The notes beneath the pieces are model-generated. The model made no database searches. It worked only from the letters and a program-made list of their open reading frames with translations, and was not told the origin of the DNA. A program made the translations under genes and the position numbers. Positions 10,589-20,545 of a stretch of 64,000 nucleotides of DNA are shown in pieces. The DNA lies in the NCBI RefSeq assembly GCF_000364625.1, contig NZ_KB822614.1, forward strand, positions 1 to 64,000, given 5' to 3'. The DNA is from Pseudomonas thermotolerans DSM 14292 (GTDB lineage: Bacteria > Pseudomonadota > Gammaproteobacteria > Pseudomonadales > Pseudomonadaceae). How positions within the stretch are numbered: position 1 is the first letter of the stretch; each line of letters opens with the position of its first letter.

Positions 10589-11611
10589 ATGACAGAGCAG
10601 CAACCCATTGCCGTCCTCGGTGGCGGCAGCTTCGGTACGGCGATCGCCAACCTGCTGGCAGAGAACGGCCAGCAGGTGCGCCTGTGGATGCGCGACAGCG
10701 AGCAGGCGGAGGCGATCCGCACGACTCGCGAGAACCCGCGCTACCTCAAGGGGGTGAAGATCCATCCCGCCGTCGAACCGGTCACCGACCTGGCCGCCAC
10801 CCTGCGCGGCAGCGCGCTGATCTTCGTCGCCCTGCCGTCTAGCGCACTGCGCAGCGCCCTGCAGCCCCACGCCGAGCTGCTCGCCGGCAAGCAGCTGATC
10901 AGCCTGACCAAGGGCATCGAGGCGCAGAGCTTCAAGCTGATGAGCCAGATCCTCGAGGAAATCGCTCCGCAGGCGCGCATCGGCGTCCTCTCCGGCCCCA
11001 ACCTGGCCCGCGAGATCGCCGAGCACGCGTTGACCGCCACCGTGGTGGCCAGCGAGGACGAGGTGCTGTGCCGCAACGTGCAGGCGGTGCTGCACGGTCG
11101 CACCTTCCGCGTCTACGCCAGCGGCGACCGTTTCGGCGTGGAGCTGGGCGGTGCGCTGAAGAACGTCTACGCCATCATGTCCGGGATGGCCGCGGCTCTG
11201 GGCATGGGCGAGAACACCAAGAGCATGCTGATCACCCGTGCCCTGGCGGAGATGACCCGCTTCGCCGTCAAGCTCGGCGCCAATCCCATGACCTTCCTGG
11301 GGCTTGCCGGGGTGGGCGACCTGATCGTCACCTGCTCCTCGCCGAAGAGCCGCAACTTCCAGGTCGGCCACGCCCTCGGCGAGGGCCTGAGCCTGGAGGA
11401 GGCGGTGGCGCGTCTGGGGGAGACGGCGGAAGGGGTGAACACCCTGCGGGTGCTCAAGGCCAAGGCCGAGGAACTGCAGATCTACATGCCGCTGGTGGCT
11501 GGCCTGCACGCTATCCTCTTCGAGGGCCGCACCCTGGCCCAGGTGATCGAGGCGTTGATGCGCGGCGAGCCGAAGACGGACGTGGATTTCATTTCCCCGA
11601 AAGGCTTCTAG
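10589..11611 (+). CDS. gpsA: Glycerol-3-phosphate dehydrogenase [NAD(P)+]
   Basis: 340 residues, normal length. It reduces dihydroxyacetone phosphate to sn-glycerol-3-phosphate for phospholipid synthesis. The Rossmann motif [13 protein letters not shown] (11-23), conserved Lys108 in LTKGIE and catalytic Lys191 in [10 protein letters not shown] are present, as is the C-terminal [19 protein letters not shown] segment. It heads a row of closely spaced plus-strand genes (DUF4389, sixA), 12 bases before the next. Confidence 0.97.
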   Translation: MTEQQPIAVLGGGSFGTAIANLLAENGQQVRLWMRDSEQAEAIRTTRENPRYLKGVKIHPAVEPVTDLAATLRGSALIFVALPSSALRSALQPHAELLAGKQLISLTKGIEAQSFKLMSQILEEIAPQARIGVLSGPNLAREIAEHALTATVVASEDEVLCRNVQAVLHGRTFRVYASGDRFGVELGGALKNVYAIMSGMAAALGMGENTKSMLITRALAEMTRFAVKLGANPMTFLGLAGVGDLIVTCSSPKSRNFQVGHALGEGLSLEEAVARLGETAEGVNTLRVLKAKAEELQIYMPLVAGLHAILFEGRTLAQVIEALMRGEPKTDVDFISPKGF

Positions 11612-11623
11612 GAGAGCACTGAC

Positions 11624-11968
11624 ATGAGCGAGAGCAACGATCTGCAGCGCGAATCGATCCTGCTGCGCATCCTCTGGATGGCGGTATTCGTCATCGTCTG
11701 GCAGGTTGCCGAGCTGGTCCTCGGCGCGGTGGTGCTGCTACAGCTGGGCTACCGGCTGTTCTATGGCGCTCCCAACGCCACCCTGCGGGGCTTCGGCGAC
11801 AGTCTCAGCCAGTACCTGCAGCAGATCGGCCGCTTCGGCACCTTCAACACCGAGGAGAAGCCCTGGCCGTTCGCCGACTGGCCGGCGCCGCGCGCCCCGG
11901 AAGGCGAGGCGCCCCACGAGGTGCCGCCGGCCGAGCATCCTGTGCGTGACGAAGAGCCGCGCCTGTGA
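11624..11968 (+). CDS. DUF4389 membrane protein
   Basis: 114 residues. A hydrophobic N-terminal part (about 12-45, ILWMAVFVIVWQVAELVLGA) contains one long or two short membrane segments, followed by YRLFYGAPNATLRGFGDSLSQYLQQIGRF, typical of DUF4389, and an acidic Pro-rich cytosolic tail (about 80-114). It lies between gpsA and sixA, overlapping the latter by four bases. Function unknown; conserved placement beside gpsA suggests a membrane-linked role. Confidence 0.8.
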   Translation: MSESNDLQRESILLRILWMAVFVIVWQVAELVLGAVVLLQLGYRLFYGAPNATLRGFGDSLSQYLQQIGRFGTFNTEEKPWPFADWPAPRAPEGEAPHEVPPAEHPVRDEEPRL

Positions 11969-12423
11969 GGCTATGGCTGCTGCGCCACGGCGAGGCGGAG
12001 CCGTGGGCACGGACTGACGCCGAGCGCCACCTGACCCTGCGCGGCCGCAAGGAAGCCGGCCAGGCGGCCGTGCAGCTGGAGGGGCGGCCGCTGCAGGCGA
12101 TCCTCGCCAGCCCCTACGTGCGCGCTCAGCAGACCGCCGAGGTGGTGCGCGAGACCCTGGGCCTGCCCATGGCGATCACCACAGTGCCCTGGCTGACCCC
12201 GGACAGCGACCCGCGCGAGGCGCTGCGCCGGCTGGACGCCTACGAGGGCCGCGAGGTGCTGCTGGTCAGCCACCAGCCGTTCATCGGCGACCTCGCCGGC
12301 CTGCTGCTCCATGGCCACCTCGAGCAGCCGCTGCCGATGCGCACCGCCAGCCTCGCCGAGCTGGACGGTGAGCTGTTCGCCGCCGGTAGCATGGAGCTGC
12401 TGGCCCTGGTCCATCCACGCTGA
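11965..12423 (+). CDS. sixA: Phosphohistidine phosphatase SixA
   Basis: 152 residues from GTG 11965, overlapping the previous stop (GTGA). A histidine-phosphatase (phosphoglycerate-mutase superfamily) fold: nucleophile His8 in LLRHGEAEPW, SPYVRAQQTAE with the conserved Arg, and a second His in LLVSHQPFIGDL. SixA removes phosphate from His in HPt domains or phosphotransfer proteins. Its length matches the short SixA group rather than full mutases. Its substrate here is unknown; the PA1611-like kinase two genes away is a candidate only by proximity. Confidence 0.87.
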   Translation: MRLWLLRHGEAEPWARTDAERHLTLRGRKEAGQAAVQLEGRPLQAILASPYVRAQQTAEVVRETLGLPMAITTVPWLTPDSDPREALRRLDAYEGREVLLVSHQPFIGDLAGLLLHGHLEQPLPMRTASLAELDGELFAAGSMELLALVHPR

Positions 12424-12519
12424 GCCGCGCCGTCCCCGAGTGTCTTGCCGGGGAGGGGCCGCGACTACACACGGATACATTTCCTGACTTGCACCTTGCC
12501 TTGCGGCATGGAATATTCG

Positions 12520-12537
12520 ACCAAGCAATTGCTTGGT
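12520..12537. promoter_or_regulatory. 18-bp perfect palindrome upstream of the acyl-CoA synthetase gene
   Basis: ACCAAGCAATTGCTTGGT is a perfect inverted repeat 37 bases before the GTG start. It overlaps a possible -35 TTGCTT (12530-12535), with TACAAG 16 bases on as a weak -10. Size and symmetry are those of a TetR-family operator. The cognate regulator is not encoded nearby. Confidence 0.6.
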
Positions 12538-12574
12538 AGGCTGTCCCCACTACAAGAATAACTAGGAGGATGTC

Positions 12575-14242
12575 GTGGCTGATGCAATGCGTTTGCCGCT
12601 GGAGGTGTTCTACGAGCGTGAGGCTCGCCATCCGGAGAGGCGCTACATGGTACAGCCGATGGGCGGCGGACGGATCGAGGAACTGACCTGGGCGGACGTC
12701 GGCGAACAGGCCAGACGCGCGGCCAACTGGCTGCGTTCCCGGGAGCTGCCGCCGGGCAGCCGTATCGCGATCATTTCCAAGAACTGCGCCCACTGGATCA
12801 TCGCCGACCTGGCCATCTGGATGGCCGGCCATGTGTCCGTGCCCCTCTATCCCAACCTCACCGCTGAGTCCGTGCGCCAGGTGCTGGAGCATTCCGAGAG
12901 CGCGCTGGTGTTCATCGGCAAGCTGGACGACTGGCCGAGCATGGCTCCCGGGGTGCCCGAAGGGGTGCCGACCATCGCCCTGCCGCTGCATCCGCAAGGG
13001 CAGTTCGACTACCGGTGGAGCGACCTGCAGGCCAGCACGCCGATCCGCGACAACCCCACCGGCCGACTCGACCAGCTCGCCACCATCATCTACACCTCCG
13101 GTACCACCGGCACGCCCAAGGGGGTGATGCACAACTTCGCCAACTTCGCCTTCGCCGCCGAGAACGGCCAGCGTCTGTTCTCCACCAACGAGGCGGACCG
13201 GCTGATCTCCTACCTGCCGCTGTGCCACGTGGCGGAGCGGGTGTTCGTCGAGTTGAGCTCGCTGTACGGTGGCATGACGGTGTTCTTCGCCGAGAGCCTG
13301 GACACCTTCCTGGCCGACCTGCGCCGTGCCCGGCCGACGCTGATGTTCGGCGTGCCGCGGATCTGGACCAAGTTCCAGATGGGCGTCTACTCGAAGATCC
13401 CGGCGGCACGCCTGGATTTCCTCCTCAAGCTGCCGGTGATCGGCGGCATCGTCGGCCGCAAGGTGCTTGCCGGCCTGGGCATGGATGCGCTGCGCCTGGC
13501 CTTCTGCGGCGCCGCGCCGGTGCCCGATGCGCTGCTCAACTGGTACCAGCGCCTCGGCGTGGACATCATGGAGGTCTACGGCATGACCGAGAACTGCGGT
13601 TACTCGCACATCTGCCGTAAGGGCGAGTTCAAGTCCGGCTGGATCGGCCGCGCCAACCCGGGCGTGGAGGTGCGCATCAGCGAGGAGGGCGAGGTGCAGG
13701 TGCGCAGTGGCGCCACCATGATCGGCTACTACAAGGACCCGGAACGCACCGCCGAGGCCATCACCCCGGACGGCTTCCTGCGCACCGGAGACAAGGGCGA
13801 GGTGGATGCCGAGGGCTACCTGCGCCTGACCGGTCGCCTGAAAGAGATCTTCAAGACCAGCAAGGGCAAGTACGTGGCCCCGGCGCCCATCGAGAACCGT
13901 CTGGCGGTGCACCCGCTGATCGAACAGGTCTGCGTGGTCGGCGACAACCTGCCGCAGCCGCTGGCCCTCTGCGTGCTTTCCGAAACCGGCCGGCACAAGG
14001 CGATCAACGGCGCCAGGTCGGAGCTGGAGAGCAACTTCCGGCATCTGCTCGACGAGGTGAACAATACCCTCGACAAGCACGAGCGGCTGCTCACCCTGGT
14101 GCTGCTCAACGAGATGTGGACCGTGGAGAACGGCTTTCTCACGCCGACTATGAAGATCAAGCGCAGCGTGGTGGAAAGCACCTACCAGGGCCATTACCAG
14201 CACTGGCTGGAGCGTCGCGAGACGGTGCTCTGGCACGAATGA
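12575..14242 (+). CDS. AMP-binding acyl-CoA synthetase (long-chain type)
   Basis: 555 residues from GTG 12575, six bases after a perfect AGGAGG. An ANL-superfamily adenylating enzyme: P-loop YTSGTTGTPKG (about 172-182), YGMTENCG (A5), and the hinge LRTGDKGEVDAEGYLRLTGRLKE split over about 408-430. The pattern is that of long-chain acyl-CoA synthetases; it should activate fatty acids with ATP and CoA. It is followed 9 bases later by a thioesterase gene that would hydrolyse such CoA esters. A perfect palindrome upstream suggests specific repression. Chain-length preference cannot be read. Confidence 0.88.
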   Translation: MADAMRLPLEVFYEREARHPERRYMVQPMGGGRIEELTWADVGEQARRAANWLRSRELPPGSRIAIISKNCAHWIIADLAIWMAGHVSVPLYPNLTAESVRQVLEHSESALVFIGKLDDWPSMAPGVPEGVPTIALPLHPQGQFDYRWSDLQASTPIRDNPTGRLDQLATIIYTSGTTGTPKGVMHNFANFAFAAENGQRLFSTNEADRLISYLPLCHVAERVFVELSSLYGGMTVFFAESLDTFLADLRRARPTLMFGVPRIWTKFQMGVYSKIPAARLDFLLKLPVIGGIVGRKVLAGLGMDALRLAFCGAAPVPDALLNWYQRLGVDIMEVYGMTENCGYSHICRKGEFKSGWIGRANPGVEVRISEEGEVQVRSGATMIGYYKDPERTAEAITPDGFLRTGDKGEVDAEGYLRLTGRLKEIFKTSKGKYVAPAPIENRLAVHPLIEQVCVVGDNLPQPLALCVLSETGRHKAINGARSELESNFRHLLDEVNNTLDKHERLLTLVLLNEMWTVENGFLTPTMKIKRSVVESTYQGHYQHWLERRETVLWHE

Positions 14243-14251
14243 GGACTGACC

Positions 14252-14692
14252 ATGCTGTGGCGTGAAACTCCGGACCTGGACGCCCTCAATGCCAGCCTGC
14301 GCAACACCATCGGCGAGCAGCTGGACATCCGCTTCGAGGCCTGGGACGACGACTCGCTGACCGCCAGCATGGCGGTCGACGCCCGTACCCATCAGCCCTA
14401 CGGCATTCTCCACGGCGGTGCCTCGGTGGTCTTGGCGGAAACCCTCGGCTCCATGGCCAGCTATCTGTGCATCGACGGCAGTCGCTACTACTGCGTGGGG
14501 CTGGAGGTGAACGCCAATCACCTGCGCGCGCTGCGCAGCGGGCGGGTCACCGGGGTGGCCCGCGCGGTGCACCTGGGCCGAACCACCCATGTCTGGGACA
14601 TCCGTCTGCATGGCGAGGACGGCAAGCCCAGCTGCATCGCCCGGCTCACCGTGGCCATAGTGCCCAGTGCCGAGCGACCACTGAAGGACTGA
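14252..14692 (+). CDS. PaaI/YdiI-type hotdog thioesterase
   Basis: 146 residues. A single hotdog domain with the signature PYGILHGGASVVLAETLGSMAS (about 49-70); the HGG loop and the Glu on the following helix are the usual catalytic features of this acyl-CoA thioesterase group. It pairs with the acyl-CoA synthetase upstream. Likely hydrolyses an acyl- or aryl-CoA; the substrate is not known. Confidence 0.87.
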   Translation: MLWRETPDLDALNASLRNTIGEQLDIRFEAWDDDSLTASMAVDARTHQPYGILHGGASVVLAETLGSMASYLCIDGSRYYCVGLEVNANHLRALRSGRVTGVARAVHLGRTTHVWDIRLHGEDGKPSCIARLTVAIVPSAERPLKD

Positions 14693-14827
14693 GCCATCGT
14701 GCGGCACCTCGGCCGCAGGCTCTGGCCGGGGTGCCATCCTCCAGCGGCCGCCCTGTCATTGCCCGGCAATGGCCCTCTGCCGGAGAATGCCGGTATCCCG
14801 TCTTCTGGAATTCTCCGATACCCGACC

Positions 14828-15619
14828 ATGTCGCAAGCGATCTTCTTCGCCCATGCCAACGGCTTCCCCTCGGCCACTTACGGCAAGCTGTTCGCTGCCC
14901 TGGAGCCGGCCGGCTATCGGGTGCTGCACCTAGAGCAGCACGGCCATGACCCGCGCTTTCCGGTCAGCGACAACTGGGAAGCCCTGGTTGCCGAACTGAT
15001 CCACCACCTTGAGCAGCAGGACGCTCCGGTCTGGGGTGTCGGCCATTCCCTCGGCGGCGTGCTGCACTACCGCGCCGCCATGCGCCGTCCGGAGCTGTAC
15101 CGCGGCGTGGTGATGCTGGATTCGCCGCTGCTGCCGCTGACTTCCCGGCTGGTGATCCGCACCGCCAAGCGCTTCGGCTTCATCGACCGGATCACCCCGG
15201 CCGGCCGCACCCTGGGCCGTCGGGAAGCGTTCCGCGATCCGGACGAGGCGCGCGCCTACTTCGCCAGCAAGACGCTGTTCCGCCATTTCGACCCGGACTG
15301 CCTGGAGGACTACGTCAGACACGCCCTGCGGCCCACCGAGGAGGGCCTGCGCCTGCGTTTCGACCCGGCCACCGAGATCGGCATCTATCGCAGCGTGCCG
15401 CATACCAGTCCGGGGCGGCCACGGCAGTTCAAGGTGCCGCTGGCGGTGGTGCGCGGAGCGAACAGCCGGGTGGTGCGTGCCCAGGACCTGCGCCTGGCGC
15501 GGCGCATCCCGCGCAGCCAGTGCCTGACCGTGCCGGGCGGTCACATGTTCCCCCTGGAGCGGCCGCAGGACACCGCCGAACTGCTCAAGGGCCTGTTCGC
15601 CCGCTGGGAGGAGGCATGA
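14828..15619 (+). CDS. Alpha/beta hydrolase
   Basis: 263 residues from ATG 14828; the frame is open back to 14699, but the earlier residues look non-coding. It begins MSQAIFFAHANGFPSATYG, with nucleophile Ser74 in GVGHSLGGVLHYR and a late His in VPGGHMFPLERP as triad members. No signal peptide, so cytosolic. Its stop overlaps the start of a second hydrolase gene (ATGA). Substrate unknown; the neighbourhood suggests an ester or thioester. Confidence 0.82.
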   Translation: MSQAIFFAHANGFPSATYGKLFAALEPAGYRVLHLEQHGHDPRFPVSDNWEALVAELIHHLEQQDAPVWGVGHSLGGVLHYRAAMRRPELYRGVVMLDSPLLPLTSRLVIRTAKRFGFIDRITPAGRTLGRREAFRDPDEARAYFASKTLFRHFDPDCLEDYVRHALRPTEEGLRLRFDPATEIGIYRSVPHTSPGRPRQFKVPLAVVRGANSRVVRAQDLRLARRIPRSQCLTVPGGHMFPLERPQDTAELLKGLFARWEEA

Positions 15620-16479
15620 CGCTGCCGGTCGAGGAGGTCCGTCTGAGCCTGCCGCACATCGAGCTGGCCGCCCATCTCTACGGGCCCGAGGACGGCCGGC
15701 CGGTGCTCGCCGTGCATGGCTGGATGGACAACGCCATGAGCTTCGCGCGGCTGATCCCCAAACTGCGCGGACTGCGCATCGTCGCCGTCGACCTGGCCGG
15801 GCACGGCCATTCCGACCATCGCCCGCCAGGGGCCGGCTACAGCCTCTGGGATAACGTTTACGACCTGCTGCAGGTGGCCGAGCAGTTCGGCTGGCAGCGC
15901 TTCTCGCTGCTCGGCCACTCGATGGGCGCCATCGTCGCCACTCTACTGGCCGGCAGCCTGCCGCAGCGGGTCGAGCGCCTGGCGTTGATCGACGCCATCA
16001 TCCCTCACACCGTGGCTCCGGAGGAGGCGCCTGGGGAGCTGGCCAAGGCCCTGGAGGCGCAGCTGGCCTTCGATGCCAGGCGCAAGCGCGTCCATGCGAC
16101 CTTCGAGAAGGCCGTGGAGGCGCGCATGAAGGCCCGGGTGCCGGTCAACCGCGAGGCCGCCGAGCTGCTCGCCCAGCGCGGGGTGATGCCGGTGCCGGGC
16201 GGCTACATCTGGCGCACCGACAGCCGCCTCACTCTGCCCTCGCCGGTGCGCTTCACGTTGCCCCAGGCGCTGGCTTTCGTGCGGCGCCTGGCCTGCCCGG
16301 TGAAATTGATCATGCCCAGCGCGGGCATGCTGAAGAAAACCTCCGGTGCCGAGGCGTTGCTGCGCTCGCTGTCCATCGAGATCAACGAGCTGCCCGGCGG
16401 GCATCATCTGCACCTTGAGGACGAGGCCGGCGCCCAGGCGGTTGCAGACTGTTTCAATCGGTTCTTCCAGGCGACTTGA
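15616..16479 (+). CDS. Alpha/beta hydrolase
   Basis: 287 residues from ATG 15616, four bases inside the previous gene. Core features: [11 protein letters not shown] (oxyanion region, about 33-43), nucleophile Ser102 in [11 protein letters not shown], and final His in [11 protein letters not shown]. The cap region (about 135-210) is basic and helical. It probably acts with the preceding paralogue; both are conserved neighbours of the acyl-CoA synthetase in Pseudomonas by my recollection. Specific reaction unknown. Confidence 0.82.
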   Translation: MTLPVEEVRLSLPHIELAAHLYGPEDGRPVLAVHGWMDNAMSFARLIPKLRGLRIVAVDLAGHGHSDHRPPGAGYSLWDNVYDLLQVAEQFGWQRFSLLGHSMGAIVATLLAGSLPQRVERLALIDAIIPHTVAPEEAPGELAKALEAQLAFDARRKRVHATFEKAVEARMKARVPVNREAAELLAQRGVMPVPGGYIWRTDSRLTLPSPVRFTLPQALAFVRRLACPVKLIMPSAGMLKKTSGAEALLRSLSIEINELPGGHHLHLEDEAGAQAVADCFNRFFQAT

Positions 16480-16531
16480 CGGCAGGCGGCCGAACGGCAA
16501 GGCTGCACGGGAACCGTCACTGGAGATCACG

Positions 16532-17194
16532 ATGATCGAGCTGTTCACCGCTGCCACGCCCAACGGGCACAAGGTGTCCATCGCCCTCGAGGAACTGGGC
16601 CTGCCCTACCAGGTGCGGGTACTGAGTTTCGACAAACGGGAGCAGAAGGCCCCCGAGTTCCTGCGCATCAATCCCAACGGACGCATCCCGGCCATCGTCG
16701 ACCACGACAACGACGACTTCCCGGTGTTCGAGTCCGGGGCCATCCTCATCTACCTGGCGGAAAAGACCGGTCGGCTGATGCCCTCGGATCCCAAGGGCCG
16801 CTCCCGGGTGATCCAGTGGCTGATGTTCCAGATGGGGGGCATCGGTCCCATGCAGGGCCAGGCCAACGTCTTCTACCGCTACTTCCCGGAGAAGCTGCAG
16901 CCGGCCATCGACCGCTACCAGCACGAGACCCGCCGGCTCTATGAGGTACTCGACGGCCGCCTGGCGGAAACCGAGTACCTGGCCGGCGACTACAGCATCG
17001 CCGACATTGCCACCTTTCCCTGGGTGCGCGCGCACGACTGGGCCGGGGTCTCGGTCGACGGCCTTGAGCACCTGCAGCGCTGGCTGGCGGCCATCGAATC
17101 ACGTCCGGCGGTGCAGCGCGGTCTGCAGGTGCCGCCCCGGCACGAGCCGGACGAGCGCAGCATCTCCAGCGCCCAGGCGATGCTAATGCGATGA
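16532..17194 (+). CDS. Glutathione S-transferase family protein (YfcG/YghU-like)
   Basis: 220 residues from ATG 16532. The thioredoxin-fold N-terminal domain begins [21 protein letters not shown] split at 1-21 and contains [11 protein letters not shown] (cis-Pro) and [15 protein letters not shown] (glutathione site). The C-terminal all-helical domain includes [19 protein letters not shown] and the [13 protein letters not shown]-capping box. This pattern fits the Nu-class disulfide-bond oxidoreductases. Upstream TCACTGGAGATCACG provides the SD. The stop overlaps the DUF4892 start. Confidence 0.87.
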   Translation: MIELFTAATPNGHKVSIALEELGLPYQVRVLSFDKREQKAPEFLRINPNGRIPAIVDHDNDDFPVFESGAILIYLAEKTGRLMPSDPKGRSRVIQWLMFQMGGIGPMQGQANVFYRYFPEKLQPAIDRYQHETRRLYEVLDGRLAETEYLAGDYSIADIATFPWVRAHDWAGVSVDGLEHLQRWLAAIESRPAVQRGLQVPPRHEPDERSISSAQAMLMR

Positions 17195-18009
17195 GGGGGA
17201 TAATGCGATGGGCCTCGGGCCTGGCCGTCTGGCTGGGCTTCACGGGGGTACTGGCCGCGGACCTGCCGGGCAGCCATGACCTGCCCGGCGTGCCGCGTTT
17301 TCCCAAGGCCGAGATCGTCGACTTCCGCGCGGACGCCGAGGTGCAGCGCGTCTACCCGCAGGGACCGGTGCGACGGATCAGTAACCAGGTGCGCTACGAG
17401 GCGCAGGTCGCCGTGGAGGGCAGCCTCACTGCGGTGACCTACCAATTGCCCCGCGACCAACAGGGCAGCCAGGCCTTCGAGACGACCCGCGAGGCCCTCC
17501 AGGCCCAAGGCGCCGAGCTGCTCTACTGGTGCAAGGGGCGTACCTGCGGCTCCAGCAGCCTGTGGGCCAATGCGGTGTTCGGCAACGCCGTGCTCTACGG
17601 CCCGGACGACCAGCAGAACTACCTGCTGGCGCGGCTTGCCGACGCCGGGGGCGAGCGCCTGCTGGCCTGCTACGGGATCACCCGCGGCAACCGCCGCGCC
17701 TACCTGCACGTCGAGCAGCTGCAGGCCGGCGAGCCCCTCGGCGAGCTGCTACCCGATCCGGCCACCCTGCTGCGCCAGCTGCGCAGCAGCGGCGAGCTGC
17801 GTTTGCCGCGTCTGACCGGCGAGCCGCAGCCGGCCTGGAGCGATCTGCTGGCCCGCAGCCTGAACCTCGACAGCACCCTGCGGGTCAGCCTGGCCGGGGC
17901 GCAGGCGGCGGCCTGGCGCGAGGCGCTGATCCAGCAGCGGGTGCGCGCCGCGCGCCTGGAACTGGATGGCGTAGAGGGGCCCGGTCTGGTCCTACGCCTG
18001 CTGCGCTGA
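17191..18009 (+). CDS. DUF4892 exported protein
   Basis: 272 residues; ATG 17191 overlaps the previous stop, ATG 17203 is an alternative. A signal peptide (about 1-22, ending GVLAA) precedes [20 protein letters not shown]. Recognisable DUF4892 stretches include [21 protein letters not shown] (about 110-130, with a Cys pair) and an OmpA-like C-terminal region with [20 protein letters not shown]. Predicted periplasmic or outer-membrane associated; biochemical role unknown. Confidence 0.8.
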   Translation: MRGIMRWASGLAVWLGFTGVLAADLPGSHDLPGVPRFPKAEIVDFRADAEVQRVYPQGPVRRISNQVRYEAQVAVEGSLTAVTYQLPRDQQGSQAFETTREALQAQGAELLYWCKGRTCGSSSLWANAVFGNAVLYGPDDQQNYLLARLADAGGERLLACYGITRGNRRAYLHVEQLQAGEPLGELLPDPATLLRQLRSSGELRLPRLTGEPQPAWSDLLARSLNLDSTLRVSLAGAQAAAWREALIQQRVRAARLELDGVEGPGLVLRLLR

Positions 18010-18147
18010 ACGTCTGCTTCCGGAGACGACGGCCATGGATTGCCCACCGCCCCCCTCTAGCTTGCGCCTTTGCGCCCCTTGCTCCGGCATCGCGCCTCGG
18101 TCATCTTGGGCGCGCCGCCTTCCATTCGCCGCATCTTGGAGACACTG

Positions 18148-19224
18148 ATGCCCACTAACGACCGTCTGTTGCTGCAGATCCTGATCCTGGCGCTGCTGGG
18201 CGCCTCTCTCTGGGTACTGGCGCCGTTCTGGTCGGCGCTGTTCTGGGCCGCAGTGCTGGCCTTCGCCAGCTGGCCGCTGATGCCCCTGCTAACCCGCCTG
18301 CTCAAGGGACGGGAGAACGCCGCGGCGACCATCCTTACCCTGGGTTGGATGCTGCTGGTGGCGGTGCCGCTGGTGATACTCGGCTTCAACCTGGCCGACC
18401 ACATCCGCGACGCTATGAACCTGGTCAAGGACCTGCAGCTCCGCGGCCTGCCCACCGCTCCGTCCTGGCTCGACGACGTGCCGGTGCTGGGCCCGAGACT
18501 GGTCGACCTGTGGAACACCATCGACCAGCAGGGCGCGGCCTTCTTCGCCAGCCTCAAGCCCTACATGGGCCAGGTCGGCAACTGGCTGCTGGCGCGCAGC
18601 GCGCAGATCGGCGGCGGGGTGCTGGAGCTGGCCCTGAGCCTGGTGCTGGTGTTCTTCTTCTATCGAGACGGGCCGCGTATGGCGACCTTGGTGCGCAGCG
18701 GTCTGCAGCGGCTGATCGGCGATCGTGCCGACCACTACCTGGAACTGGTGGCCGGCACCGTGCAGCGGGTGGTTAACGGGGTGATCGGCACCGCCGCCGC
18801 CCAGGCGGCTCTGGCCCTGATCGGCCTGTGGATCGCGGGTGTGCCCGGCGCCCTGGTGCTGGCGCTGCTCACCTTCGGCCTCAGCCTGATCCCCATGGGC
18901 CCGCCGCTGGTGTGGATCCCCGCCACCGCCTGGCTGGTCTGGAAGGGCGACTACGGCCTGGCGATCTTCCTCGCCATCTGGGGTACCTTCGTGATCAGCG
19001 GGGTGGACAACGTGCTGAAGCCCTACCTGATCAGCCGCGGTGGAAACCTGCCGCTGGTGGTGGTGCTGCTCGGGGTATTCGGCGGCCTGGTGGCCTTCGG
19101 CTTCATGGGCCTGTTCCTCGGCCCGACCCTGCTGGCCCTGGCCTACAGTCTGGTCGGCGACTGGATCGCCCAGGGTCAGAATCCGCCGCAGAACCCGTCC
19201 GGACCGGAGCCGCCCCCGGTCTGA
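18148..19224 (+). CDS. AI-2E family transporter (UPF0118)
   Basis: 358 residues from ATG 18148 (TTGGAG upstream); the open frame to 18070 is discarded. A polytopic membrane protein with about seven to eight hydrophobic segments: two at 8-45, one near 62-85, then LELALSLVLVFFFYRDG, ALALIGLWIAGVPGALVLALLTF, and a C-terminal pair after NVLKPYLISRGGNLP. This order is that of the AI-2E/PerM/YdiK family, which includes exporters and Na+/H+ antiporters; the cargo cannot be told. The tail is short and Pro-rich. Confidence 0.85.
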   Translation: MPTNDRLLLQILILALLGASLWVLAPFWSALFWAAVLAFASWPLMPLLTRLLKGRENAAATILTLGWMLLVAVPLVILGFNLADHIRDAMNLVKDLQLRGLPTAPSWLDDVPVLGPRLVDLWNTIDQQGAAFFASLKPYMGQVGNWLLARSAQIGGGVLELALSLVLVFFFYRDGPRMATLVRSGLQRLIGDRADHYLELVAGTVQRVVNGVIGTAAAQAALALIGLWIAGVPGALVLALLTFGLSLIPMGPPLVWIPATAWLVWKGDYGLAIFLAIWGTFVISGVDNVLKPYLISRGGNLPLVVVLLGVFGGLVAFGFMGLFLGPTLLALAYSLVGDWIAQGQNPPQNPSGPEPPPV

Positions 19225-19495
19225 ACGTGCCGGTGGTTCTGAAAGCGAGCTCCGCTTTAGCCGACAGCAGCATCGGCGGCCCCGATGGCTCGTGGCCACC
19301 GGGATGCGCGTCCTGTGTTCCCGGCGTTGGCGTCGACCGTCTGCGCGCCAGCCGGAGGACGGCGGGGCGGAGCTGCACGCCGGGCGGATCGCCAGGATCC
19401 ACCAACTGCTCCTGAATGCCTTCGACCAGTCCGCACCGCCAAGGTGCAGAGCGCCGCCGCGAGCATCCGACCGGCCGGGCAGTTCCGCCTCTGGC

Positions 19496-20545
19496 TCAGC
19501 GGTTCTCTTGCTCGTAGCGGTCCAGGCTGTCGGCGGCGATCTGCCGGCCCAGCTCGATCAGCTCCGGTGCCTTGTAGAACTCGAAGAAGCGGCAGACCCG
19601 CTTGGGGACGTTGATCAGCAGGTCCGGTGGGTAGCCGGCGATCTTGTACTGTGCCAGGGAGGTCTGCATCACCTCGAAGCTCTGGTGGATCAGGTCGAGC
19701 AGCGAGGCGGGGCCGATGTTGCCGACCACCACCGAGCCCTCGGCGGATCTCGGCGCGCCTTCGCGTTGCGGTGCGGCGGCCGGCTGCACCTCGGGCTGGC
19801 TGACGGACTCCTCCAGCCAGGGGTTGGGCTCCGGCGGCTGCAGCTCGGCGCTGCGTTCGAGGAGCAGCACCTCGTGGTCGTGCTCGTGGCCGTTGCGGCG
19901 GAACGACAGGCGCGCGCTGAGCGACGCCACCAGCTGGTCGATGCGGCTCTTGAAGGCCGGCGGGCGCTCGACCACCGGCAACTGGTAATGCTTCTGGTCG
20001 GTGGCGTTGAGGTTGACGGCGATGATCAGGTCGCAGTGGCTGGACACCACCGGGATGATCGGCAGCGGATTGAGCAGGCCGCCGTCGATCAGCATGCGGT
20101 TGCCGAGGATCACCGGGGTGAACAGGCTGGGGATCGCCGCCGAGGCGCGCATGGCCTGGTGCAGGCAGCCTTCCTGGAACCAGATCTCCTGCTGGTTGGT
20201 CAGGTCGGTGGCCACCGCGGTGTAGGGGATCGGCAGGTCCTCGATGTTGATCTCGCCGACCATCTCGCGGATGCGTCCGAACACCTTCTCGCCGCGGATC
20301 GCGCCGAGGCGGAAGCTCACGTCGAGCAGGCGCAGCACGTCCAGGTAGTCCAGGCTCTCGATCCAGGCGCGGTAGGCGTCCAGCTTGCCGGCGGCGTAGA
20401 TACCGCCGACCACCGCGCCCATCGAGCAGCCGGCGATGCAGCCGATCTCGTAGCCGCGTGCTTCCAGTTCGGCGATCACGCCGATGTGCGCATATCCCCG
20501 GGCACCGCCCGAGCCGAGGACCAGGGCGACTCGCTTGCCGGTCAT
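19496..20545 (-). CDS. Patatin-like phospholipase (RssA-type)
   Basis: 349 residues from ATG 20545, chosen for the GGGGGAG just upstream. The patatin domain fills the N-terminal half: oxyanion GSGGARG (11-17), nucleophile Ser41 in GCSMGAVVGG and Asp154 in MLIDGGLLNP, a complete Ser-Asp dyad. The C-terminal part (about 240-349) adds a variable acidic/Pro-rich linker and a helical segment. No signal peptide, so probably cytosolic, hydrolysing phospholipid or lysophospholipid. The 271-base gap 19225-19495 downstream shows no recognisable gene. Confidence 0.87.
   Translation of the reverse strand: MTGKRVALVLGSGGARGYAHIGVIAELEARGYEIGCIAGCSMGAVVGGIYAAGKLDAYRAWIESLDYLDVLRLLDVSFRLGAIRGEKVFGRIREMVGEINIEDLPIPYTAVATDLTNQQEIWFQEGCLHQAMRASAAIPSLFTPVILGNRMLIDGGLLNPLPIIPVVSSHCDLIIAVNLNATDQKHYQLPVVERPPAFKSRIDQLVASLSARLSFRRNGHEHDHEVLLLERSAELQPPEPNPWLEESVSQPEVQPAAAPQREGAPRSAEGSVVVGNIGPASLLDLIHQSFEVMQTSLAQYKIAGYPPDLLINVPKRVCRFFEFYKAPELIELGRQIAADSLDRYEQENR

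Noticed and set aside
12281-14737. Long minus-strand frame (about 818 codons) opposite the acyl-CoA synthetase
   Set aside because: Same antisense effect of high third-position GC; the plus strand carries complete enzyme motifs.
19225-19495. Possible gene or remnant between the AI-2E transporter and patatin genes
   Set aside because: Frames on both strands give only Arg/Ala/Pro-rich text with no recognisable motif or ribosome site.
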